Origin: Thiomicrorhabdus sp. ZW0627
GTDB taxonomy: Bacteria > Pseudomonadota > Gammaproteobacteria > Thiomicrospirales > Thiomicrospiraceae
Assembly: GCF_029767005.1 (NCBI RefSeq)
Contig: NZ_JARUQR010000005.1
Span: 91,679-155,678, forward strand
DNA: 64,000 nucleotides
Direction: 5' to 3'
The notes under the pieces were generated by a model. It searched no databases and was not told where the DNA came from. It worked only from the letters and a program-made list of their open reading frames with translations. Position 1 is the stretch's first letter. Every line of letters starts with the position of its first letter. The translations under genes were made by a program, and so were the position numbers. This document shows, piece after piece, positions 58,065-64,000 of the stretch.

Positions 58065-59312
58065 CTAAACTGAAATCTGCACTGTTTCAATGGACTTATC
58101 GTGATAAAACACATCAAAACAGGCGACATAACGCTGTCCGGAATCAAACTCAATGGTCTTAGATACGGTCAAACAAAGCTGCATATCGATTAAAGACCGG
58201 TACGGCTCAGACACACAAACCTGATTGTGCTTCTGCATCGCCGTCGTAAAGTAAGGTCGGTTTTTCCAACACAACCCCTTACCTTTCTTGAGAATATCCA
58301 TCGCGCCCTTAATCGCCGCTTCGTCTTCTTCGCTAATCTGATAGCCGAATTCATCCAAAATAAAGAAACGTTTTACAAAAGAGAGGCTGGAAAGTTTCTT
58401 CATCTCTTCTTCGAGACAATTCAAACTTTCCAGCTGCGAAAAGTTTTCAAATAAGGTTTCATAACCTTTTTTCTGAATTTGTTTTACGAACTGTTTTTCA
58501 GCCACATAGGCGGGATAGCTTTCAGTCGTTTGCTGGATGCATCTTTGCCCTTTTTCCACCGTATTTAAATAGGCATCGGGCCGTGCAAAATAGTAGCCCT
58601 GAACCAGATCCACTCCGGCATCCATAGCAAGAAGCGCCTGACTTTCCGTTTCAATGCCTTCCAGCAACGAGATGCTGCCAGCCTGTTGGATCAGTTGAGT
58701 AAGGTTTCTAAGAATGCTTTGGCTGCGCATGCTTTTCGTCGCTTCCAGAAGAACCTGTCGGTCCAACTTCACGATGTCAGGCTGAGCCTTCCAGATACGG
58801 TCAATGTTGGAGTGTCCGGCACCGAAATCGTCCAATGCTATCAAGCAACCGAGTTCACGCAGAATATAAATCAATCGTTCAAACAGTGCTTCATCCTTGA
58901 TTTCGCTCTCAACGACCTCAACCACGACCTCGTGACCTTTGATTTCAAGTTCGGAGAGCAAGTCGCCCAAACAGAATTCGTTGAGACTGGTCACATTTTC
59001 AAAGTCCAAATTCAAGAAAAGCCAGCTATCCGGCAGCTTGGTTTCTTTCCAGTTAATCAAGTGCATACGATTGATCAGTCTGGCGTAATCGGCCTTGGAA
59101 ACACCATCTGGCGCTTGCAAACATTCATAAGCCGATAACGCTTTTCCTGATATTTTGGTACGGCCTCTTACCAGCGCTTCCACCCCGATACAGGCTTGAT
59201 TGGAAAAACTGTAGATAGGCTGAAACACCGAATAGAGATGACTGTCCGTAACGGCCTCCGATAGCGTAATGTCTGATCGTTCTTTAACTAGCTGTAAAAT
59301 TTGGGCATTCAT
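58065..59312 (-). CDS. EAL-domain c-di-GMP phosphodiesterase with C-terminal PDC-like domain
   Basis: Residues 25-255 are an EAL domain with all key residues: EALVRG (Glu45), Asn101 in FLNLDFEN, Glu132/135 in VVEVVES, DDFGAG (161-166), Lys182 in IVKLDR, Glu218 in LLEGIE, and Gln238 in QGYYFARP. It therefore probably hydrolyses c-di-GMP. The last 130 residues ([17 protein letters not shown] to the end) look like a PDC/Cache-type sensor, cytoplasmic because there is no membrane helix. It is the first gene of the 12-gene run and precedes the Aer-like chemoreceptor by 17 nt. GGAGGTG lies in the hairpin about 15 nt upstream, rather far for an SD. Confidence 0.92.
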   Translation of the reverse strand: MNAQILQLVKERSDITLSEAVTDSHLYSVFQPIYSFSNQACIGVEALVRGRTKISGKALSAYECLQAPDGVSKADYARLINRMHLINWKETKLPDSWLFLNLDFENVTSLNEFCLGDLLSELEIKGHEVVVEVVESEIKDEALFERLIYILRELGCLIALDDFGAGHSNIDRIWKAQPDIVKLDRQVLLEATKSMRSQSILRNLTQLIQQAGSISLLEGIETESQALLAMDAGVDLVQGYYFARPDAYLNTVEKGQRCIQQTTESYPAYVAEKQFVKQIQKKGYETLFENFSQLESLNCLEEEMKKLSSLSFVKRFFILDEFGYQISEEDEAAIKGAMDILKKGKGLCWKNRPYFTTAMQKHNQVCVSEPYRSLIDMQLCLTVSKTIEFDSGQRYVACFDVFYHDKSIETVQISV

Positions 59313-59320
59313 ATAAATTG

Positions 59321-59341
59321 AAAAGCACCTCCATGAGGTGC
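59321..59341 (-). terminator. Hairpin between nasT and the EAL gene
   Basis: On the minus strand GCACCTC-ATG-GAGGTGC followed by TTTTCAATTT is a 7-bp hairpin with a modest T-tract, so it may end the nasT transcript. It ends only 8 nt before the EAL start codon, and its 3' arm contains GGAGGTG, so it could instead hide a ribosome-binding site for the EAL gene. Confidence 0.55.
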
Positions 59342-59482
59342 ACGTTAAAAATTAATGTTCCACGTTACCCTGCCTTCATTCTGACAACGCAACACTTCAG
59401 AAACGCAATGGTCGTAAGCCGGATATCTCTGCAAGATCGTTTGTGCCGGGCAACCACCTAACACACATAAAACTTGACCGTG

Positions 59483-60082
59483 CTAAGCACTTTCCTGCTC
59501 TGAAAGGCCTGCAATAACGCTGATAATTTCATGCGCAATAACGGAGATCTTTTTACCTTGATCCATAGCCATCTTACGCATCGCTTGATAAGCCTGATCT
59601 TCCGACATGTTCTTATACTCGATCAAAAGACCCTTGGCTTTTTCAATGACAGCTCTCTCCGAAAGCTTGTGTTTGACTTGAGCCAACTCTTTCTTGACCG
59701 CTTGACACTCATTGAAACGTGCCATAGCAACTTCAATAATAGGCTTAATTCGCTCCGGACTCTTACCGTCAACGATATAGGCCGTCACACCCGCCTTGAC
59801 CGATTTGGCAATGACTTTAGAATCTCGCTCGGAACTGAAACACACCACCGGCTTAGGGCAGTACTCATACACAACGGCAAACTGTTCAAATAACGAAGAT
59901 GTAGGCTTTTCAACATCCAGAACAATTAGATCCACGGCCAGCTCTCCGACCACTTTCAGAACATTATCCGAAATTGAAATCGTATTGACCTGATCCACAC
60001 CAGACTCTTTTAAGCCAGACTCTAATTCAACGGTATTCGCCGCATCGTCGCAAACTAGTAATACATTCAAACCTGACTGCAC
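59483..60082 (-). CDS. nasT: NasT-type response regulator with ANTAR RNA-binding domain
   Basis: Two-domain antiterminator of 199 residues. It has an N-terminal receiver-like domain (LLVCDDAANTVELESGL, with LIVLDVEKP holding the likely phospho-Asp) and a C-terminal ANTAR three-helix domain (LSERAVIEKAKGLLIEYKNM to the end). The start is GTG at 60082, with a perfect AAGGAGG 7 nt upstream; the longer frame is rejected. NasT proteins relieve terminators in nitrate/nitrite-assimilation leaders in response to NasS. No nasS or nas operon is in the window, so the target lies elsewhere or is the adjacent porin region. Confidence 0.9.
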   Translation of the reverse strand: MQSGLNVLLVCDDAANTVELESGLKESGVDQVNTISISDNVLKVVGELAVDLIVLDVEKPTSSLFEQFAVVYEYCPKPVVCFSSERDSKVIAKSVKAGVTAYIVDGKSPERIKPIIEVAMARFNECQAVKKELAQVKHKLSERAVIEKAKGLLIEYKNMSEDQAYQAMRKMAMDQGKKISVIAHEIISVIAGLSEQESA

Positions 60083-60288
60083 TCTTATTCCTCCTTGGAA
60101 ACTCACAAGCCTAATAATAACAACAGTCAGACCATCAAGCATTAACCCTTACAATTCAACAAGTTAACTATAAAAAAGTTAAAAAACACCACCTTAACTA
60201 CAATTTATAATAAACAACGGAACACAAGGGCACCAATAAGGTGCATTTTCGAAAGAAGCTTTAAGCGGCTCAGCCAACAACTAAATAT

Positions 60289-60321
60289 AAAAAAAGGCGC
60301 CTCCAACAATGTGGAGGCGCC
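60289..60321 (-). terminator. Intrinsic terminator after the porin gene
   Basis: On the minus strand GGCGCCTCCA and TGGAGGCGCC form a perfect 10-bp GC-rich stem with a 6-nt loop, followed by seven Ts. It lies 28 nt after the porin stop and isolates the porin from nasT. Confidence 0.93.
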
Positions 60322-60349
60322 ATTCAGAGTTTAACGTTAGGACAACGGA

Positions 60350-61606
60350 TTAAAATTTAACCGTACCCCAAACCCACAACTTGGAAGTATCTGTTGCATA
60401 CTTATCAGCATCGTAATTAGCGTATTTCACACCGGCTGTATAGTTCTTACCAAACTTTCTCGCAAGCAAAACATTGACTTCAGAACCATAATGCGCGCCA
60501 CCTTTATCGGCAGAATAATCATGGTAAACACCCAGCAATTTGTTACCAGCGATCTTAGTCGCAACTTTGAATGAGTTATCAACCAAACCGTTTGCCGGAG
60601 TAGCCAAAAACTTATCCGCCCAACCGTTATATGCATGCTTGGTTGCCAAAGGAGTTTGGAAAGACTTGGTGCCGTCGCCACCCAACACTTCTTGTGCCGC
60701 CACTAAAGTCACACCGGAAACCTTCACACCTAACTCAAGGTTACGGTAGTCACCACCGACATTATTCGCATCCGCGTAGTCGTCTTGAGAAGCAAAGTCC
60801 GCCTTATAGATCAACTTGGTCCCTTCGGAAATCGGTGCAGCACCGGCAAGACGAACACCTAGTGTCTGGCTATCAGCCGTACTGTTATCCATATCGATGA
60901 AATAGCCGTAACCGCTGATCTTAAGCGCAGGGAATGCACTAACATCCGCTTTCACAGCATGTGTTTTCATTGGCTGCTTCACACCTAGCAAGTTATCCGC
61001 TTCAACCAAATACGCATAGTCCAACTTCACTTTCGACAATTCGTTTACTTGTGCTCTGAAACCTGTGAAAACCTGCTCTGTTTGACGCCATCCCACATTC
61101 CCCAAGAAACGAGGATCAACTGTAACGCGCTGCTTACCTAGCTTAAAGTTACTTTCAGAAACACCATAACCGATCCATGCCTGGTTCAGACGAGTTACTG
61201 CCGGGTCTGCAATTACGGCAACTGCATTGGAGTCTGCATCCGGACCTGCAGGAACGTGGTAATCGTTACGCTCACCGATCGATTCGGTTCCAGACATTTC
61301 TACAAATGCATCAAATCCGTTGAATTTGCCTGTTTTGTAACCGACTCGCGTTCTTTCCGTTAACGCAGATGCGTCTTCCACACCCTTCTGATCAACGGCT
61401 TCATAACGAACGTTCAAGTCGATCGACGCTTTACCGCCAACCAACGCTTCTGTAAATGTATCAGCTGCAACGGCAGGCTGAGCAACAACAGCCACACCCA
61501 AAGATGAGGCAAGCACAGCCTGCTTAATCCCTTTAGAAATCTGGTTTAACTTAAATCCCGACAATACAGTCGCTTTTTTATCCGAACAAGACAAAGATTC
61601 GCCCAT
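60350..61606 (-). CDS. Outer-membrane porin (16-stranded type)
   Basis: 418-residue beta-barrel. A long N-terminal signal ends in VVAQPAVA before ADTF (cleavage near residue 48). The body has alternating amphipathic strands, and the chain ends in Phe (WVWGTVKF), the BAM recognition residue. The similarity is to alginate-export/OprD-like general porins of gammaproteobacteria. Two tandem ATGs exist; 61606 is preferred because AAGGAG is 6 nt away. It is monocistronic, with a strong terminator and a long leader with a possible sigma-54 promoter. The substrate is unknown; nearby nasT hints at nitrogen compounds. Confidence 0.88.
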   Translation of the reverse strand: MGESLSCSDKKATVLSGFKLNQISKGIKQAVLASSLGVAVVAQPAVAADTFTEALVGGKASIDLNVRYEAVDQKGVEDASALTERTRVGYKTGKFNGFDAFVEMSGTESIGERNDYHVPAGPDADSNAVAVIADPAVTRLNQAWIGYGVSESNFKLGKQRVTVDPRFLGNVGWRQTEQVFTGFRAQVNELSKVKLDYAYLVEADNLLGVKQPMKTHAVKADVSAFPALKISGYGYFIDMDNSTADSQTLGVRLAGAAPISEGTKLIYKADFASQDDYADANNVGGDYRNLELGVKVSGVTLVAAQEVLGGDGTKSFQTPLATKHAYNGWADKFLATPANGLVDNSFKVATKIAGNKLLGVYHDYSADKGGAHYGSEVNVLLARKFGKNYTAGVKYANYDADKYATDTSKLWVWGTVKF

Positions 61607-61752
61607 CATGTACTCCTTAAATCCCTTTCATCATCCGGCGTTCTGACAAGACACCTTTTAAAGGGAAAACATATAAATGACACAACCGTCAAAACACAGA
61701 AAAGCGTGAAATAACAGCAGATAAATAAAGACCAATCAGACCACTTTGCCTG

Positions 61753-61774
61753 CTGCCGATGACATCATCGGCAG
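61753..61774. repeat. 22-bp inverted repeat in the porin leader
   Basis: CTGCCGATGA, CA, TCATCGGCAG is a perfect 10-bp inverted repeat. As RNA it would form a hairpin in the porin 5' leader. The loop does not match the A1/G4 hexaloop known for ANTAR targets, so binding by NasT is not supported by sequence. Confidence 0.7.
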
Positions 61775-61899
61775 ATGTTTCAACCTCATGTCAAAACCTG
61801 ATAGGAATCGTATTGACTCCATAGAAATCAAACAAAACCGTTTTTTAGCAGGAACAGCCGAATCGACAGCAAGACCTCACTAAAACTAATGATTCCATA

Positions 61900-61914
61900 G
61901 CGCCAGAAGTGCCA
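61900..61914 (-). promoter_or_regulatory. Possible sigma-54 (-24/-12) promoter for the porin
   Basis: On the minus strand TGGCAC, five bases, then GCGC satisfies the GG-N10-GC rule with a perfect TGGCAC -24 box; the -12 box is GCGC, not TTGC. It would start transcription about 280 nt before the porin. Pattern match only. Confidence 0.35.
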
Positions 61915-62010
61915 TTAATGAATAAATATAAAAAAAACATATAGATAGATAAGATTTTAGACAGACAAGAGCGGCATACAAAGGGAATATATGACACTTT
62001 CTTTACAAAA

Positions 62011-62050
62011 GACTACATAGGCGTACATTTGTCTACATTTGACTACAATT
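62011..62050. repeat. Four phased 10-bp repeats
   Basis: Read on the plus strand as GACTACATAG, GCGTACATTT, GTCTACATTT and GACTACAATT. The units follow each other exactly every 10 bp, one helical turn, so a regulator would bind on one face of the DNA. They lie about 100 bp upstream of the possible sigma-54 promoter. Confidence 0.7.
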
Positions 62051-62137
62051 AAGCCTATTTAAGAAACAAACACCTTGAAAACAAAGCAGAAAAAAGACTG
62101 GAAAACGACAAAACCAAAAGCGCCAATCAAAAACGCT

Positions 62138-62689
62138 TCACCCTACTCCTTTCATAAAGTCGGTCTCAGCCATCCGACGATCCATTCCCTGCGAGGACAT
62201 GAAAGCAAATTCCGAAACCAGATCCGGAACAGGCGAACCGGACAATTCCGATAAAAGTCGACTAGCCCATCGGCGATAGGATTCCTGTACCTCATCCTCA
62301 GCAAATACCGGAGGCATAATGGAACAGGCCTGCTCGGATTTGAAAGCTAAATACAGTTTCCTGCCAGCCCAAGTACGCTTGCCATAAAAACGACTCCCCA
62401 GAGCAAAAAGCGCATAACGCATACTGGAGAGATCGGATTTAGCGAATTGCGCACTATCCAGAAATGCTTCGCCATTCGAAGGAAACTCGCCGTTTCCTCT
62501 CGAACCAATAAAAAATATCACACAGGATTTTGCAAAATTCGCTTCAGACAAATCGTTTAACGAGAGCAATCTGACATTCAACGACAAGGCACGACAGTGC
62601 CTCGTAAAATCTTCAGCCAACGCTTTGGTCTTTCCCCCGTCACTCGCATAGACGATATACGCGGACGGCGTTGTCTTAAAGTTTTTCAT
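62138..62689 (-). CDS. Flavodoxin-domain protein
   Basis: 183-residue protein that resembles the FMN domain of cytochrome P450/sulfite reductase-type flavoproteins. The FMN phosphate loop is YASDGGKTKALA near residue 15, the 60s loop is SRGNGEFPSNGEAFL near residue 63, and the 90s loop is FALGSRFYGKR near residue 95. No FAD/NADPH-reductase domain is attached, and no partner is adjacent. It could pass electrons to a reductase such as nitrite or sulfite reductase, but nothing in the window supports a specific partner. Confidence 0.82.
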   Translation of the reverse strand: MKNFKTTPSAYIVYASDGGKTKALAEDFTRHCRALSLNVRLLSLNDLSEANFAKSCVIFFIGSRGNGEFPSNGEAFLDSAQFAKSDLSSMRYALFALGSRFYGKRTWAGRKLYLAFKSEQACSIMPPVFAEDEVQESYRRWASRLLSELSGSPVPDLVSEFAFMSSQGMDRRMAETDFMKGVG

Positions 62690-63327
62690 ACGACCTCAAC
62701 AACAGAAACCTTTAAGGACAAGCATCCCTACCGCAATCCTGTTTCATTTAAAACAGGGATTGAGCATGAAACTACAAACAAAAAGGATTACTTAAATCTA
62801 CGACTCGAAGAAAAAATCCGCTTATTCAAACCGCGTCTTTCGAGTTTTAATTCTGAACTTTTCCATGAAACCAATTGAAACAACCACTTCAAAATCATTT
62901 CCTCCCCTAATCTTGTTTTGGATACCTTCATTCAGAACAATATCGACTAAGGTCTTGATACCGCTCAACTGAAAATCACTGGATACCGAAAAACGATAGG
63001 AAACAATCAAAAGATAGGACTATCATGCAAATCCAGCCAAGACTGAATTTTCAACGGATCGGAACGGCCTCGACAAAGAAAAGATGCGGAGTGCATCAAA
63101 AGCCGTTCGCGTATGATTCTTAGAAACCGTTTAACTTCCTGTCAATTTGATTGATCCGCGTATCACTGACTTTTTTAAGTCTTTTCATATTAAGATTATT
63201 TGATACGCACCATTAAAATTGACAGCTTCGTCAAACACTTTGTCACTAAGCTAAATCCTCTTAACAACTAACTCTCCAAAAAACAACATTTACTTAAATA
63301 TCAACATATTAAAAACAAAATAAGGGA

Positions 63328-63342
63328 TTTATCTTTGATAAA
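63328..63342. repeat. Inverted repeat TTTATC-TTT-GATAAA
   Basis: A 15-bp interrupted palindrome (6-bp arms, 3-bp centre) in the long gene-free stretch. It could be an operator for a dimeric regulator. It does not match FNR or Fur consensus. Confidence 0.4.
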
Positions 63343-63446
63343 CCAGGCATAAAAACTGTTATATGTGCACTGTTTTAGATCGAAAAACACCATTTTGGAT
63401 AAAAAGTGTTCGGTAAATGCCGAAAGCATTTGAAATAGATAGGAAA

Positions 63447-63487
63447 ATAAAAAGACAAACCCTTTTGGAGAATCCAGAAGGGTTTGT
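63447..63487 (-). terminator. Strong intrinsic terminator after the partial membrane gene
   Basis: On the minus strand a 15-bp stem (ACAAACCCTTCTGGA with its near-perfect complement, one G-T pair, 3-nt loop) is followed by CTTTTTATTTT. It starts 18 nt after the stop of the membrane protein gene. Confidence 0.93.
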
Positions 63488-63505
63488 AACGGAGTTCAAA
63501 TTGAT

Positions 63506-64000
63506 TTAATGACCGTGCGGAATCAAGGCTCTCAATACAACAAGGTACAAATAGAACCAAACGATCGATCCGCTCAAGAACCAGATACCAACACGTTGGA
63601 TTCCACTTAAAGACAGGACAGCAAGGCGTTTATGAAGAATAAACAACGCCCAGATCACCGCCACGTAATTGAACAGCCCGAACAGGTGCACCCAAGCGTC
63701 ACGGAAAGAAGCCAGCGGTTTGGCGGAGGCCGCGGAGCCGATCAACCAATACCAAGCGTTCATAAGATCAGAAGCATAATGCAAGAAGAAGAAACTCCCT
63801 ACATGGCTCAAGGCACCAATCAACATCAGAGGCGCCATAAACTGCCCTACTGACTGGAAATAGTCCTTCACCGGCATTCTCAACCATTTGGCACTCAAAG
63901 CAAAACTCGACCATACAATAGCAAACGTCGAAACGACCGCCATACTTAAGGCCATTACGCCAACCCAATCCAAAAACGGAATCGACCATATCGATTCCAT
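63506..64000 (-). CDS. Multi-pass membrane protein, probably 5'-truncated by the window edge
   Basis: The visible 164 residues contain four or five helices with few charged loops, and end HGH. The first Met coincides with the last three bases of the window, so the frame may continue upstream. A His-containing helix (ALSHVGSFFFLHYASD) and an aromatic-rich segment (NAWYWLIG) suggest a cofactor or proton role, but I do not recognise the family. A strong terminator follows, so it ends its operon. Confidence 0.75.
   Translation of the reverse strand: MESIWSIPFLDWVGVMALSMAVVSTFAIVWSSFALSAKWLRMPVKDYFQSVGQFMAPLMLIGALSHVGSFFFLHYASDLMNAWYWLIGSAASAKPLASFRDAWVHLFGLFNYVAVIWALFILHKRLAVLSLSGIQRVGIWFLSGSIVWFYLYLVVLRALIPHGH

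Larger units (their letters stand above)
61607..62137. other. Gene-free region upstream of the porin
   Basis: The 531-nt interval contains no convincing ORF. It holds a 22-bp inverted repeat, a possible sigma-54-type promoter and four phased decamer repeats, all listed separately, consistent with a long regulated leader and upstream activation region for the porin on the minus strand. Confidence 0.7.
62690..63505. other. Gene-free region of about 0.8 kb
   Basis: This interval is A+T-rich with no ORF I can support. The only notable items are the inverted repeat at 63328-63342 and the terminator at 63447-63487. A 62-codon frame at 62822-63010 starts with TTG, has no SD and resembles nothing known to me. 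It may hold a regulatory RNA or degraded sequence. Confidence 0.65.

Noticed and set aside
59342..59482. Canonical c-di-GMP-I riboswitch upstream of the EAL gene
   Set aside because: The conserved core elements of that class could not be found; only generic pairing is seen.
62822..63010. Sixty-two-codon minus-strand frame in the long gene-free region
   Set aside because: TTG start with no SD, no recognisable domain and no close neighbour; kept only as a remark.
63150..63166. FNR-type site near TTGAT ... ATCA
   Set aside because: The half-site spacing is wrong for the consensus, and the second arm is incomplete.

Overview
The window looks like the chromosome of a marine or saline gammaproteobacterium. 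The genes leuC-leuD-leuB ... asd-truA-trpF-trpB-trpA-accD-folC-SPOR-purF-metZ and rlmE-ftsH-folP-glmM-tpiA-secG-tRNA-nuo follow gammaproteobacterial order. Base composition is near-balanced, and there is c-di-GMP and chemotaxis machinery and a glucosylglycerate (compatible solute) gene set. My best guess is a sulfur-oxidiser relative (Thiomicrospira/Hydrogenovibrio/Thiomicrorhabdus type). That is inference, because no 16S rRNA or sulfur-oxidation gene lies in the window. Almost everything is on the minus strand. The plus-strand genes are yhbY, queE, rlmD and a four-gene metal ABC transporter.

Layout: 0-11.2 kb carries complex I genes nuoA to nuoL (nuoM/N lie beyond the left edge). Next come tRNA-Leu(GAG), secG, tpiA, glmM, folP, ftsH and rlmE, with divergent yhbY (11.3-17.9 kb). 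From 17.9 to 32.7 kb is a biosynthetic block for Met (metZ), purine (purF), folate (folC), fatty acid (accD), Trp (trpFBA), Lys/Thr/Met (asd) and Leu (leuCDB), together with SPOR, bactofilin and M23 envelope genes. From 32.8 to 39.0 kb are queE, rlmD and a TroA-like metal importer, one of whose permeases carries a DtxR-like tail. From 39.0 to 41.6 kb are a Cof-type phosphatase, a BFD-like ferredoxin, a PilZ protein and a very short precorrin-2 dehydrogenase. From 41.6 to 43.4 kb is an A+T-rich island with tandem repeats and one unrecognised gene. At 43.4-45.0 kb is a PDO-thioredoxin reductase fusion.

From 59.3 down to 45.2 kb, twelve minus-strand genes run with small gaps and end at an intrinsic terminator. 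They are an EAL phosphodiesterase, an Aer-like chemoreceptor, a Cache-like membrane protein, a glucosylglycerate synthase, phosphatase and phosphorylase, a circularly permuted ATP-grasp ligase, an Alpha-E protein, a zinc metallopeptidase, an NTF2-like protein, a GNAT acetyltransferase and a nitrilase-family amidase. This is the most system-like and least understood part of the window. The pairing of osmolyte metabolism with the orphan ATP-grasp/Alpha-E ligase system is the lead I would pursue.

The right end (59.4-64 kb) has a NasT-type ANTAR antiterminator, a porin, and a flavodoxin-domain protein. There are two long gene-free stretches, one with a helically phased decamer array and a possible sigma-54 promoter. 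The end of a multi-pass membrane protein runs off the edge. A palindrome, CAGGCCTG (often extended to AACAGGCCTGTT), recurs about twelve times across the window. I found no IS elements, prophage or CRISPR array.
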